From Desulfovibrio oxyclinae DSM 11498 (lineage in GTDB: Bacteria > Desulfobacterota > Desulfovibrionia > Desulfovibrionales > Desulfovibrionaceae): 64,000 nucleotides of DNA. Each line of letters opens with the position of its first letter. The stretch's first letter is position 1. Made by a program: the position numbers and the translations under genes. The DNA is taken from positions 204,065 through 268,064 of the forward strand of contig NZ_AQXE01000003.1 in the NCBI RefSeq assembly GCF_000375485.1, in the 5' to 3' direction. The notes under the pieces were generated by a model, which had not been told where the DNA came from, did not search any database, and saw nothing but the letters and a program-made list of their open reading frames with translations. This document shows, in pieces, positions 17,111-26,111 of the stretch.

Positions 17111-19762
17111 TTATCCACCGTTAATTTCGTCAAGCAGCTTGCGGGCCCTGTTGGCGCTGTCCGCATCAGGACTTTCCAGTGCTCCGCCAAGCGCGAGCCT
17201 GGCCTGTTCCACATTGCCCAGCGCCCTGTAAGCGTACCCGAGGTGGTAGAGCACCGCCCCGTTGGCGCCATCCAGCTCACGGGCCTTCTCCAGCACCTTC
17301 ACCGCTTCTTCGGCCTTGCCGTTCTTGGCCAGCGTGTAGCCGAGGGTATCCATTACCGCGAGATTGGACGGTGAGTTGACGTAGGCCGTATAGGCCAGAC
17401 GCAAGGCTTCGACCGCGGTTTCGGGGTTCTCGACATAAATCGTAGCCAGGTTGTTCAGAGCCGGGACATAGCGATCCGAGAGTTCCAGCGCCCTGTTGTA
17501 GCGCTCCACGGCTTCATCCGTGCGTCCCATGGACTGATAGATGCTGCCCTGCGCCGAATAGGCCTGATAGAACTTGTCGTCGCGCTTGATTGCCGCATCG
17601 AGGTAATTCAGAGCCTTGCGAGGATCGCTGGCTGCAAAATGCCGCCCCAGCGTCAGGAAGAGTTGCGGAGTGGGGCCGCAGAGATCAAGGCCGCGCTCCA
17701 GCGCCATGACGGCTTCTTCGTCCTGTTTGAGCTGTCGGTGAATATTGTAAAGCGTGAGGTAGCCGCCCGGATTCTTCGGCTGGAAATCCGTAATCTGCCT
17801 GGCAGCCACGAGCGCCTTCTCGAAGTCGCCCTTCATCATGAGGGCTCTGGTCTGAAGACCGAGGGATGAACCGGGGCTGTGGCGTTCCTTTTCGCGACAG
17901 ATTTCAAGCACGTCATCATACCGCTTCATGCTCAGGAGCACTTCGGCCCGCATGGCTTCCAGCCCTTGATGACCGCGGTGGGTCTCAAGACCGTCACTGA
18001 CGAGCTTCAAGGCATCTTCAGGACGCTGCTGGCGAATTCTGTAGGATGCATACCCGGCGTAAGCTTCAGGCTCACCGGTCTGCAGACCCTTTTCGAAGCA
18101 GGCTTCAACCGCTTCGGGGCGATCCATCAATTCCAGCACGGCTGCCTTTCCGAGCAGGCCCCGCAGAAACTCCGGACGCTGTTCCAGAAGTGCGTCATAT
18201 TCCGCAAGCGCCTCTTCGGGCTGCTTCATCGCCAGTTGAAGGCCGGCCCGCATGAGATAAGGGGAGGGGTTGCTCGGATCGACCGACTTGGCCTTGGCAA
18301 GCAGTTCCTCCGCTCGATCCATCTCTTTGGCGGAAAGAGCGATGCGTGCGAGCAGATTGTAAATGGCCACATCTTCAGGCCCGCCGGTCAACCCTTCGGT
18401 CAGGGTCTGCTCCGCAAGATTCCTGTCGCCGTTTCTCAGGTAGAATGAGGCAAGGATCACGCGGGGGCGGAAGCTGTCCGAAGCCGAAGTTATGGCTTCG
18501 CGCAGCGTGTTTTCGGTTTCGGTCAATTCGCCGAGAGAATATTGCAGCGCACCTAATTTCATATAAGCGCCCGTGACCTCCGGGCGGCTGCTTTTCACCG
18601 ACGAATACATCTTCAAAGCCTGCTCGCGCTCGCCACGCAGCATATGAGCGTCACCGAGAGTCATTCTTGCGGCTACGTTCTGCGAATCAGTCTCCAGCAC
18701 CTTTTCGGCCTCGGCCATGGCTTCATCCACACGCCGCTGCTGAAGAAGAATGGCACTGATCATCTCCCGCGCACGAACGAACTTGGGCGAACGGTCAGCG
18801 ACGTTTCGAAAATGCGTGATGGCGGTTTCCAGATCGCCCTTGCCGTAGGAACTCAGCCCGAGGAAGAACAAGGTTTCCAGCTCGGGCCGCTTGGTCAGCG
18901 CCTTCTGGAAAGACTGAATAGCCACGCCGTAGTCCTTGCGGGTGAATTGAATAAGACCGGTGAGCTTATCGCCCTCCGGGGAGTTGGGGAAATCCGCATT
19001 CAGAGACTCGGCGACGCGTTCGGCGTCATCGTAGCGCTTCTGTTCGATGTAGTTCTTGCCCATGATGTAACGGGCCACGGGATCATCGGAGTGCGCCTTG
19101 CTCAGACGTTCGTAGGTCGCGTAATACGCCTCCCGGTCGCCCTCAGCGGCCTGGCGGGCTCCGAGCAGATAAAGACCCTGCTGATGGTCGGGCCACTTGG
19201 CAAGCAGTTGAGTCAGTGCGTCATCCAGTTCCTTTTTCATGCCAAGCTCGGCATAGGTGCGAACCAGCGCCACGCGGGCCGTATCGCGTTCCGGATCCAG
19301 CCGAACCACTTTTTCAAGCCGCTCAAGGGCCTGCTCATGACGGCCCAAACCGGAATAGGCTGCCGCCAGATATTCCTGACCTTTTGCGCTGTCCGGATTC
19401 TCCGAACAGTATTTATCCAACAATACCGAAGCTTCCTGATAATTACCCCGTGCAAGGGCAATGCGTCCCAGCTCCAGATTGACGCGCTTGTCGTACGGAT
19501 TCTGACGAAGATATTTTTCGAAGCTCTTTTCTGCGTGATTCAGCTTGCCCGCCATGAGGTAGGCACGACCGAGCCCGTATCGGGCATCCATCTTTTCCGG
19601 AGCCTTTTCGAGCACGGTCTTGAATATGACGATGGCCCCCTGATGATTTCCTTCGGCAAGGTACTGCGTACCCTCGTTCATCATCTCATCGACACTGCTG
19701 CCGCAACCGGCCACAGGGGCAAGAAGCGCGGCGAAAAGGAATATCGCAAAAAGGAATCTCAA
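17111..19762 (-). CDS. prsT: PEP-CTERM system TPR-repeat lipoprotein PrsT
   Basis: An 883-residue lipoprotein. It has a short signal peptide with lipobox LLAPVAGC (Cys about residue 19) and then about twenty tetratricopeptide repeats to the C-terminus. I place the start at TTG (19760-19762): CGGAGG lies six bases upstream and the signal peptide begins right there. The candidate sigma-54 promoter at 19853-19869 rules out the upstream ATG at 19873, which would lie outside the transcript. PrsT-type lipoproteins accompany exosortase/EPS loci and probably scaffold the export or sorting machinery at the membrane. First gene of the core operon. Confidence 0.88.
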   Translation of the reverse strand: MRFLFAIFLFAALLAPVAGCGSSVDEMMNEGTQYLAEGNHQGAIVIFKTVLEKAPEKMDARYGLGRAYLMAGKLNHAEKSFEKYLRQNPYDKRVNLELGRIALARGNYQEASVLLDKYCSENPDSAKGQEYLAAAYSGLGRHEQALERLEKVVRLDPERDTARVALVRTYAELGMKKELDDALTQLLAKWPDHQQGLYLLGARQAAEGDREAYYATYERLSKAHSDDPVARYIMGKNYIEQKRYDDAERVAESLNADFPNSPEGDKLTGLIQFTRKDYGVAIQSFQKALTKRPELETLFFLGLSSYGKGDLETAITHFRNVADRSPKFVRAREMISAILLQQRRVDEAMAEAEKVLETDSQNVAARMTLGDAHMLRGEREQALKMYSSVKSSRPEVTGAYMKLGALQYSLGELTETENTLREAITSASDSFRPRVILASFYLRNGDRNLAEQTLTEGLTGGPEDVAIYNLLARIALSAKEMDRAEELLAKAKSVDPSNPSPYLMRAGLQLAMKQPEEALAEYDALLEQRPEFLRGLLGKAAVLELMDRPEAVEACFEKGLQTGEPEAYAGYASYRIRQQRPEDALKLVSDGLETHRGHQGLEAMRAEVLLSMKRYDDVLEICREKERHSPGSSLGLQTRALMMKGDFEKALVAARQITDFQPKNPGGYLTLYNIHRQLKQDEEAVMALERGLDLCGPTPQLFLTLGRHFAASDPRKALNYLDAAIKRDDKFYQAYSAQGSIYQSMGRTDEAVERYNRALELSDRYVPALNNLATIYVENPETAVEALRLAYTAYVNSPSNLAVMDTLGYTLAKNGKAEEAVKVLEKARELDGANGAVLYHLGYAYRALGNVEQARLALGGALESPDADSANRARKLLDEINGG

Positions 19763-19852
19763 AACGACCCTCCGGGTTCTTGTAATTGAGGAGTTCGGAT
19801 GCCGTATTCCGTCCGACGGCATCGACAATCGTCCTGCAACCTGCCCACAAAT

Positions 19853-19869
19853 AGCCAGAAACATGCCAA
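19853..19869 (-). promoter_or_regulatory. Sigma-54 (-24/-12) promoter of prsT operon
   Basis: On the minus strand the sequence reads TTGGCATGTTTCTGGCT. It keeps the invariant GG and GC with exactly ten bases between them. It differs at a single position from the sequence upstream of the exosortase (49453-49469). The expected start of transcription is near 19841, about 80 bases before the TTG start codon of prsT. An NtrC-type activator (PrsR) is encoded downstream in the same block. Confidence 0.75.
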
Positions 19870-19954
19870 GCACTTTTCAGGCAATTTAGCTGATACCTAA
19901 CAGACAGTTACAACCTATCAACTATCTGTAGATCGACCTTTGAACCCTTGTTTG

Positions 19955-19972
19955 TCCGGCAAAGTCGGACAG
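19955..19972. promoter_or_regulatory. Inverted-repeat box B, candidate PrsR enhancer site
   Basis: The sequence TCCGGCAAAGTCGGACAG lies inside a perfect longer inverted repeat, TGTCCG-N7-CGGACA (19953-19971). Its centre lies about 95.5 bases upstream of the -24 GG of the prsT promoter. Box C has exactly the same distance to the exosortase promoter. That placement is typical of bacterial enhancer-binding proteins. Assignment to PrsR is inference. Confidence 0.65.
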
Positions 19973-20084
19973 CGAGGGAGCTGTTTCCCTTCGGAAAAGC
20001 CAAATGCGCATATCCATACGACCACAGTCGGGAATTGCGTTTTTTTTGCTATCAAAAACAGCACGTTGGAAATCACAAAACCCG

Positions 20085-20101
20085 CTGTCACATTTTTTGC
20101 T
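20085..20101 (+). promoter_or_regulatory. Possible sigma-54 promoter of the epimerase operon
   Basis: The sequence CTGTCACATTTTTTGCT resembles YTGGCAC-N5-TTGCW with correct spacing, but the second base of the usually invariant -24 GG is T. It lies 52 bases before the epimerase ATG and about 125 bases downstream of box B. Plausible but weaker than the other candidates. Confidence 0.4.
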
Positions 20102-20152
20102 CAGTAAGTTTTCGAAACAAGAAAACCTCTGGATAGTGATGGAGAGGGAGTA

Positions 20153-21202
20153 ATGAAGAAAACCCTTGCAGACGGGATGTTTGAAGCCCTGAGACTCAAA
20201 CCCCGCCGCTGGACGGTCACCGGAGCCGCCGGTTTCATCGGATCACACCTGGTGGAAACCCTGCTCAGACTCGATCAGTTCGTGGTGGGAATGGACAACT
20301 TTTCAACAGGTTATCAGCACAACCTTGAAGAGGTGCGCAAGTCCGTAAAACCCGGACAATGGCAACGTTTCAGTTTCATTCACGGTGATATCCGCAACCC
20401 CGGCGACTGCACGCGATGCGTTTCGGGCAGCGATTACGTCCTGCATCAGGCGGCCATCGGAAGCGTGCCGTGGTCTCTGGACGACCCGGCCTTCAGCAAC
20501 GACAACAACATTTCGGGATTTCTGAACATGCTGTTGGCGGCACGGAATGCCAACGTGCGCAATTTCGTCTATGCCGCGTCCAGCTCGACGTACGGGGATC
20601 TGCCCGGTCTTCCGAAAAAGGAGGACATGGTCGGCGTGCCGCTCTCCCCTTACGCGGTGACCAAATACGTGAACGAACTTTACGCCGAGGTCTTCAACAC
20701 TTGCTACGGATTTCCGTGCATCGGCCTACGTTATTTTAACGTGTTCGGCCCGAGGCAGGACCCCAACGGCGCCTACGCGGCGGTGATACCCCGCTGGTTC
20801 GCCACCATCCTTGAAGGCCGATGCCCGGAAATATATGGCGACGGCGAAACCACACGCGACTTCTGCTACATAGCCAACACCGTTCAGGCCAACATCCTTG
20901 CGGCGATTACGGAAAATCCCGCAGCAAAGGGGCAGGTCTTCAACGTGGCCCTCGGCGAGAAGACTTCGCTCAATCAGCTCTTCGGACACATCCGGGACAT
21001 CGTGGCCCGCCGCAAACCGGAGGTCGCTTCAATGGAACCCGTCTATCGTCAGTTCCGTCCCGGAGACATCCGCCATTCCGTGGCGGATGTGAGCAAGGCA
21101 TGTGAGCTTCTCGGCTACTGTCCGAGCACATCGGTCGATCAGGGACTCGCCTACGCCTCGCAGTGGTACATGTCTCAAACACCCCAGCCTGTTGCCTCAT
21201 GA
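20153..21202 (+). CDS. NAD-dependent UDP-sugar 4-epimerase (WbpP/TviC-like)
   Basis: A 349-residue extended short-chain dehydrogenase. The NAD-binding [10 protein letters not shown] motif is near residue 23, the catalytic SSSTYGD near 141, and YAVTK (Tyr and Lys) near 165. A sugar-binding region [23 protein letters not shown] follows. The wording of these motifs fits the UDP-N-acetylglucosamine/galactosaminuronate C4-epimerases of Vi-type and O-antigen clusters rather than GalE proper; exact substrate unproven. GGAGAGGGAG precedes the ATG. The stop overlaps the next gene as ATGA, so it heads an operon with the ABC exporter. Confidence 0.88.
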   Translation: MKKTLADGMFEALRLKPRRWTVTGAAGFIGSHLVETLLRLDQFVVGMDNFSTGYQHNLEEVRKSVKPGQWQRFSFIHGDIRNPGDCTRCVSGSDYVLHQAAIGSVPWSLDDPAFSNDNNISGFLNMLLAARNANVRNFVYAASSSTYGDLPGLPKKEDMVGVPLSPYAVTKYVNELYAEVFNTCYGFPCIGLRYFNVFGPRQDPNGAYAAVIPRWFATILEGRCPEIYGDGETTRDFCYIANTVQANILAAITENPAAKGQVFNVALGEKTSLNQLFGHIRDIVARRKPEVASMEPVYRQFRPGDIRHSVADVSKACELLGYCPSTSVDQGLAYASQWYMSQTPQPVAS

Positions 21203-22329
21203 TCGTCACGATAGCACGACAGAACCTGCTCCACGACAAGGTCCGGCTCGCCGTGACCTTGACGGGGGTGGTGTTCGCCGTGGTGCTCATCACCATTCAG
21301 ATAGGGCTTTTCATAGGATTCACACACACCATATCAGCGGTCATCGACCACTCCGGAGCCGACGTCTGGGTCACCTCACCCGGCGTCAAGAACTTCGACA
21401 TCGCCCTGCCGCTGACCAAAGAAAAGTATTATCAGGTCCTCTCCGCCCCCGGGGTGGAGAAGGCCTCCAAATTCATCATCCAGTTCGCCGACTGGAAAAA
21501 GCCGGACGGCGGACAGGAGTCAATCGAAATCATCGGCTTCGAGCCGGACAAAAAGATGGGCGGTCCCTGGGGATTCGTGAAGGGCAACCCCGCCATGCTG
21601 GACCTCAGGGACGCCGTGGTGGCCGACCAGCTGTACATGGAGAAGCTCGGCATCAAGAAACAGGGGGAGAGCGTGGAGATCAACAGCAGAAAGGCCCGCG
21701 TCGTGGCCTTCACACGCGGCATCCGCTCCTTCACCACCTCTCCGTTCGTCTTTGCATCATACAAGACGGCGCTACAGTTTTCGCATCTGCGGCCCGATGA
21801 ACTCACCTATATTCTCGCCAAAGCGGAAAACGGCATCACTCCCGGCCAGTTGCGCGACTCCATCGCCCGCAACGTGAACGGCGTGGACTCCTACACCACC
21901 ACGGAATTCAGCGACAAGACGCGCGAGTACTGGATGCTCAACACCGGCGCCGGGACAAGCATCCTGCTGGCCGCTTTTCTCGGACTGGTGGTTGGGACGG
22001 TCATTGTGGCCCAGACGCTTTACGCCACCACGCTCGACCACATCGGCGAGTTTGCCACACTCAAGGCAATGGGCGCACCCAACTCGTACATTTATTTCAT
22101 CCTCATCACACAGGCCACCCTGAGCGCCATCCTCGGCTACGGATTCGGCATCGCCATCTCCTACCTCGCCGCAAGCATCAGCCAGTTCGCGGCCATGGCG
22201 ATCATCATTCCGTTCGAGGTGGCCGTCGGCATGTTCTTCCTGACGCTGGTCATGTGCGTCAGCTCCTCGCTCATTTCGATCCGGAAGGTCATGACCCTCG
22301 ATCCGGCGCTCGTGTTCAAGGGACGATGA
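21199..22329 (+). CDS. ABC transporter permease, DevC/FtsX-like
   Basis: A 376-residue inner membrane protein. It has one N-terminal membrane helix (about residues 15-38), a large periplasmic domain, and three C-terminal helices (about 250-375), which is the MacB/FtsX topology. DevC-type permeases work with a DevA ATPase and a DevB fusion protein to export lipids or glycolipids. The start overlaps the epimerase stop (ATGA), and the ATPase gene follows after one base. The cargo here is unknown but could be a lipid or glycolipid linked to the EPS/exosortase system. Confidence 0.88.
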   Translation: MIVTIARQNLLHDKVRLAVTLTGVVFAVVLITIQIGLFIGFTHTISAVIDHSGADVWVTSPGVKNFDIALPLTKEKYYQVLSAPGVEKASKFIIQFADWKKPDGGQESIEIIGFEPDKKMGGPWGFVKGNPAMLDLRDAVVADQLYMEKLGIKKQGESVEINSRKARVVAFTRGIRSFTTSPFVFASYKTALQFSHLRPDELTYILAKAENGITPGQLRDSIARNVNGVDSYTTTEFSDKTREYWMLNTGAGTSILLAAFLGLVVGTVIVAQTLYATTLDHIGEFATLKAMGAPNSYIYFILITQATLSAILGYGFGIAISYLAASISQFAAMAIIIPFEVAVGMFFLTLVMCVSSSLISIRKVMTLDPALVFKGR

Positions 22330-22330
22330 G

Positions 22331-23053
22331 ATGCAACAGCCACGCACCGCCATATCGCTCACCGGAGTGACCAAACGATACGGAGAACCGCCTTCGCAGG
22401 AATACGCTCTGCGCGGCGTGGATCTGGAAGTGAAGCAGGGCGAAGTGCTGCTGCTCATGGGACCTTCAGGTAGCGGCAAAACCACCCTTCTTTCCATCAT
22501 GGGCTGCATTCTCAGCCCCACCGACGGCGATGTGGTGGTAGCCGGTCAGTCGGTCACCGGCCTTTCCACAGGCAGCCTCGCCAAAGTGCGGCTCGACAAC
22601 CTCGGGTTCGTCTTTCAGGAGTACAACCTCTTCCCGACCCTTTCGGTCATCGAGAACGTCATGGTGGCCCTCGACCTGCGGGGCATGAACAGGAAGGACT
22701 CCGCCGAGACAGCCATGTCAGCGCTGGAAAACGTAGGCATGGCCGAAAAGGCGCACGTTTATCCCGAAACGCTCAGCGGCGGCCAGAAACAGCGGCTGGC
22801 CATCGCCCGCGCACTGGCGGGATCGCCAAAGGTCATCCTCGCAGATGAACCCACCGCAGCGCTTGATTCCGAAAACGGCAGGCTGGTCATGGACCTCATG
22901 TCCTCCCTCGCCGACGACGGCACCCGCTCCGTGGTGGTGGTCACGCACGACCAGCGCACCTTCGAGTTCGCCGACCGCATCATCACCATCGAGGACGGCC
23001 TGCTCCTGCCGCCGAGGGAAATGAACAACATCCGAAAGTCGAGGAAAACATGA
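22331..23053 (+). CDS. ABC transporter ATP-binding protein, DevA/MacB-like
   Basis: A 240-residue ATPase with Walker A GPSGSGKTT (about residue 47), the Q-loop in VFQEYNLFPT, signature TLSGGQKQR (about 152), Walker B VILADEPTAALD and H-loop VVVTHDQR. It is the cytoplasmic motor of the exporter formed with the permease encoded just before it and the HlyD-type protein just after. The stop overlaps the next start by 4 bases (ATGA). Confidence 0.93.
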   Translation: MQQPRTAISLTGVTKRYGEPPSQEYALRGVDLEVKQGEVLLLMGPSGSGKTTLLSIMGCILSPTDGDVVVAGQSVTGLSTGSLAKVRLDNLGFVFQEYNLFPTLSVIENVMVALDLRGMNRKDSAETAMSALENVGMAEKAHVYPETLSGGQKQRLAIARALAGSPKVILADEPTAALDSENGRLVMDLMSSLADDGTRSVVVVTHDQRTFEFADRIITIEDGLLLPPREMNNIRKSRKT

Positions 23054-24123
23054 GAGTACTGCTTCTTCTGCTCGCACTCACGGCAGGTCTGGCCGTTGCC
23101 GTCCATTATCAGGCACCGGGCTGGCTGGCACGACTGCTGCCGGAGGTGGACAACTCCACCGAGGCCTTTGAGTCCGTGCCGCCCCTTGAAGAATCCTCAC
23201 CATGGATAGCCGCTTACGGACGGGTAGAGCCAGTTTCCGAGGAACGCGCCCTCGCCTTTGAAATCAGCGGTCTCATCGATTCCGTCTCCGTGAAGGAAGG
23301 AGACCCGGTGCGAAAGGGGCAGATTCTGGCCACCCTGCGCAACGAGGATTATCAAGCACAGCTCGCTTCGGCCCGCGCCATTCAGGAAGCACGCAGGGCC
23401 ACCTACGAGAAGCTGGTCGCAGGCGCACGAAAGGAAGAAAAAAGCGAAGCGTGGGCCGCGGTGGAGCGCGCACGGCTGGTGATGCAGAATGCCCGAGTCG
23501 AGATGCAGCGCAGAAGGGAGCTGTTGGAAAAAAATCTCATCGCCAAGGAAGAGGTGGACCGGGCCACCAAGGATTTCCGGGTCGCCCAGAAACAGTATGA
23601 AGAGGCGGTTCAGCGCCACCTCATCGCCAAGGACCAATCCCGAAAGGAAGACATCGCCTCGGCCTACGCCGAATTCGACGCGGCCAGAATGCAGGCCCGG
23701 GAACGCGAAGCGAACCTCGAAAAGACCCTGCTCCGCTCCCCCATAGACGGCGTGGTGCTGCGAACACATCGCCGCGCCGGGGAAAACGTCTCCATATTCT
23801 TCGAAAGTCCCGTACTCACCGTCGGCGACACCACGGAATACAACATCCGCGCCGAGGTGGACGAGAAATTCGCGGCCGGGGTGAAGCTCGGCCAGCCAGC
23901 CTTCTTCGTCTCGGACGCCTTCGGCAAGAGGCGTTTCGCAGGAAGCGTCGTGCGCCTCGGCAGGATGACCGGCAAGAAGAAGCTTCCGCTGGATACGCCC
24001 GGCGACAAGGCGGATACCGAAGTGCTGGAAGTGATCGTTTCCATGGACGAGGACAGAGAACTCATCACCGGCCTCACCGGGGACGTCTTCATCAAAACGG
24101 GACAGTCAGCCAAGAACCGCTAA
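23050..24123 (+). CDS. Membrane fusion protein, HlyD/DevB-like
   Basis: A 357-residue periplasmic adaptor anchored by an N-terminal helix (about residues 2-18). A lipoyl half-motif lies near residue 75, a long alpha-helical hairpin rich in Glu/Arg/Lys spans about 100-220, and the second lipoyl half (LLRSPIDGVVLRTHRRAGENV) is near 225. A beta-barrel domain follows. It links the DevC/DevA transporter to the outer membrane. It is translationally coupled to the ATPase gene. Confidence 0.9.
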   Translation: MRVLLLLLALTAGLAVAVHYQAPGWLARLLPEVDNSTEAFESVPPLEESSPWIAAYGRVEPVSEERALAFEISGLIDSVSVKEGDPVRKGQILATLRNEDYQAQLASARAIQEARRATYEKLVAGARKEEKSEAWAAVERARLVMQNARVEMQRRRELLEKNLIAKEEVDRATKDFRVAQKQYEEAVQRHLIAKDQSRKEDIASAYAEFDAARMQAREREANLEKTLLRSPIDGVVLRTHRRAGENVSIFFESPVLTVGDTTEYNIRAEVDEKFAAGVKLGQPAFFVSDAFGKRRFAGSVVRLGRMTGKKKLPLDTPGDKADTEVLEVIVSMDEDRELITGLTGDVFIKTGQSAKNR

Positions 24124-24145
24124 CGAGCAAGCTCAAGGACGCATC

Positions 24146-24814
24146 ATGTCTCCCGCAGCAGTACGAATCATCCCTTTCGCCGTTTACATGGCCTTCATTG
24201 CCCTGGCAGAACTGGCCGCTTTTCTTCCCGAAGAGACGCTCGCACCTGACTTTTTCGATACGTTCTATCCACTCCGGGCCGGGCTGACCGGGCTGCTCCT
24301 CTGGTTTTTCAGAAAACACTACACCGAAATCCGCTGGAATGAACTCGCCGACGCACGGGTGACCCCGGTCACCATCGCAGTCGGCGTCCTGCTTTGCGGC
24401 GCGTGGGTGAATATGGACTGGGCATTTGCCATACAGGGCGAACTCACCCCGTACGATCCCGGAACCACCGGCACGGCAATGGTCCTGATGCTGACTGCCC
24501 GTGTCGCGGGTGCGGTGCTGGTGGTTCCCGTCATGGAAGAACTCTTCTGGCGCTCTTTCCTTGCCCGCTATCTCGTAAACAGGGATTTCCCGAAGGTCCG
24601 CCCCGGGGCGATCACCATGGTCGCCGTGGTCGCGACCTCCGTCCTCTTCGGGCTGGAGCACAACCTCTGGCTGGCCGGGATACTGGCCGGTCTTGTGTTC
24701 ACCTTCATATACATGCGCACCGGCAGTCTGGCCCAGACCATCCTTTGCCACGCGATCACGAACGGCGCGCTTGCGGCATACGTACTCGGAACCGGAGACT
24801 GGCGTTTCTGGTAG
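24146..24814 (+). CDS. CAAX-type membrane protease (CPBP family), exosortase-associated
   Basis: A 222-residue polytopic protein with about six membrane helices. Its conserved metalloprotease motifs are EELFWRSFLARYL (two glutamates, about residue 130), FGLEH (about 170) and HAITNG (about 203), the full set expected of CPBP/Abi glutamic-type intramembrane proteases. A subfamily of these proteins recurs in XrtA/PEP-CTERM loci, and this one lies directly upstream of the PEP-CTERM gene. It may process membrane segments, but its substrate is not known. Confidence 0.88.
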   Translation: MSPAAVRIIPFAVYMAFIALAELAAFLPEETLAPDFFDTFYPLRAGLTGLLLWFFRKHYTEIRWNELADARVTPVTIAVGVLLCGAWVNMDWAFAIQGELTPYDPGTTGTAMVLMLTARVAGAVLVVPVMEELFWRSFLARYLVNRDFPKVRPGAITMVAVVATSVLFGLEHNLWLAGILAGLVFTFIYMRTGSLAQTILCHAITNGALAAYVLGTGDWRFW

Positions 24815-24825
24815 TGTCAAGAGCT

Positions 24826-24847
24826 TCCGAACATTCTGTCGGGCAAG
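24826..24847. promoter_or_regulatory. Imperfect inverted-repeat box E upstream of PEP-CTERM gene
   Basis: The stretch has half-sites TCCG and TCGGGCAAG separated by nine bases rather than the six seen in boxes A-D. Its centre is about 84 bases upstream of the -24 GG at 24918, roughly one helical turn less than the spacing at prsT and the exosortase. It is a weak match and may be coincidental. Confidence 0.3.
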
Positions 24848-24915
24848 TTTACAAACAGCCCGAAAGTGCACCGGCCCTCAGCTTTTAAACCATCGAAAAC
24901 AAACAACAAACAACT

Positions 24916-24932
24916 TTGGCACACCGGTTGCT
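24916..24932 (+). promoter_or_regulatory. Sigma-54 (-24/-12) promoter of the PEP-CTERM gene
   Basis: The sequence TTGGCACACCGGTTGCT is a near-perfect match to YTGGCAC-N5-TTGCW, with GG and GC correctly spaced. The predicted transcript starts near 24944, just ahead of GGAGG (24961-24965) and the ATG at 24972. Sigma-54 control of PEP-CTERM substrates by PrsK/PrsR is known in other exosortase systems. Confidence 0.85.
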
Positions 24933-24971
24933 TACACAAGAGCAACTTGCAACTTTTTTTGGAGGAATGTC

Positions 24972-25826
24972 ATGAGAATCATCAAGACCCTTACCCTGGC
25001 AGTCGTCACCTTGGCCTTTACGGCCAGCCTTGCGGCCGCAGCCCCCATCCTTACCGGCGGCTACAACTACATCAGCTTCGACGGCTTTGAAAACGTTTAC
25101 GGCCGTACCGCTGAAACCATCACGGATCCGCTGGTTGACGGCGACGTCATCTACGGCGTGCTGCAGGCAGGCAACATCAAGACCGAAACCGGCAGCGTCG
25201 TCACCCAGCCCATGGGTTCGGAACTGACCGGCTTCTTCGCCGCTTCGGCACAGTATGTTGATGGCCTGCTGACCCTCAACTCGCTTCAGGCCACCAATGA
25301 TACGTACAATTACTACACCGTCACCGACGGCGCAGTAACCTGGAACGACGCGGGCCTCGGCAGCATCATGGGCAGCATCTTCAGCGCCGATGAACTGGCC
25401 GGCTATTCCGTAATGAAGCTCTTCAGCGACCTTACCGGAGACGTGAACTCTCCCGATCTGGCCACCAGTATCGCCACCCACACCAACGGCGAAGAATGGG
25501 CAACCATGGCTCTGACTCCCGGTGACAGCTACTGGTATACCCAGCTCGCTCCTGAAGGCTTCGGAACCAACCTGTACGGCTTCCAGTCCTACGGTCCGGC
25601 TCCCTGGGGCAACGCCCTGATCAACGACCCGACCGAAAGCCTCTTTGACTACGACGTGGCCCTCTTCGGCGAAGCCGACATCAGCGCCAACGCCAACCCG
25701 CTGATCCCCTGGCTGCTCGACATCGCCGACCCCGCGGTCATCGCGACCCCGGAACCGAGCACCTTCCTGATCCTGGGCCTCGGACTCCTCGGACTCCTCG
25801 GCTTCAGAAGGAAGTTCCAGAACTAA
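24972..25826 (+). CDS. PEP-CTERM domain extracellular protein
   Basis: A 284-residue secreted protein. A signal peptide (about residues 1-23, ending LAAAA) precedes a Gly/Thr/Asn/Asp-rich beta-type body of unknown function with no cysteine visible. The C-terminus is a classic PEP-CTERM signal: Pro-Glu-Pro at 260-262, a hydrophobic run of Gly/Leu, and a basic RRK tail. The exosortase encoded at 48457 would be expected to cut near PEP and attach or release the protein at the cell surface. It has its own sigma-54 promoter and a strong terminator. I saw no other PEP-CTERM protein in the window. Confidence 0.92.
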   Translation: MRIIKTLTLAVVTLAFTASLAAAAPILTGGYNYISFDGFENVYGRTAETITDPLVDGDVIYGVLQAGNIKTETGSVVTQPMGSELTGFFAASAQYVDGLLTLNSLQATNDTYNYYTVTDGAVTWNDAGLGSIMGSIFSADELAGYSVMKLFSDLTGDVNSPDLATSIATHTNGEEWATMALTPGDSYWYTQLAPEGFGTNLYGFQSYGPAPWGNALINDPTESLFDYDVALFGEADISANANPLIPWLLDIADPAVIATPEPSTFLILGLGLLGLLGFRRKFQN

Positions 25827-25854
25827 ATCGGCTAGCCTGATTCCTCACAAAATC

Positions 25855-25891
25855 AAGGGAGTCTCCGCAAGGAGGCTCCCTTCACTCTTTT
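25855..25891 (+). terminator. Rho-independent terminator after PEP-CTERM gene
   Basis: A 12-bp stem (AAGGGAGTCTCC / GGAGGCTCCCTT, one G-T pair) with a GCAA tetraloop, followed by CACTCTTTT, lies 29 bases after the stop codon. Confidence 0.85.
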
Positions 25892-26058
25892 CCGAGACTG
25901 ACAACCCACTGTCGGAAACCGCTACACAGTCTCCCTCTATTCAACGCACCTCGCTTTCTCTGGACAATGAACAACTCTTCGACAACATATTGCCAACCGC
26001 AAGAACCTGCCTCAACCATGATGTCCGGAAGCCAAAATCAGCCACATAAGCACAAGAA

Positions 26059-26083
26059 AAACCGGCTCAAGATGAACCGGTTT
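26059..26083 (-). terminator. Rho-independent terminator after ThiF-nitroreductase gene
   Basis: On the minus strand the stem AAACCGG/CCGGTTT, extended inward by three more pairs across one mismatch, is followed by TTTTCTT. It lies about 30 bases after the stop of the ThiF-type gene. Confidence 0.7.
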
Positions 26084-26111
26084 GTTGTTATGCGTATTGT
26101 TCTACTGGAAG

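Larger units (their letters stand above)
19763..20152. other. Divergent control region between prsT and the epimerase gene
   Basis: This 390-base region separates the left-going EPS core operon from the right-going epimerase/ABC operon. It contains the prsT sigma-54 promoter (19853-19869), inverted-repeat box B (19955-19972), a weaker plus-strand sigma-54 type sequence (20085-20101), and a GATGCCG…CGGCATC inverted repeat in the prsT leader (19797-19822). The right half is markedly A/T-rich. One box may serve both directions. Confidence 0.6.

Noticed and set aside
25896..25919. TTTCCGA…TCGGAAA inverted half-sites after the PEP-CTERM terminator as another PrsR box
   Set aside because: The spacer is about 17 bases, not 6, and no promoter lies at a suitable distance.
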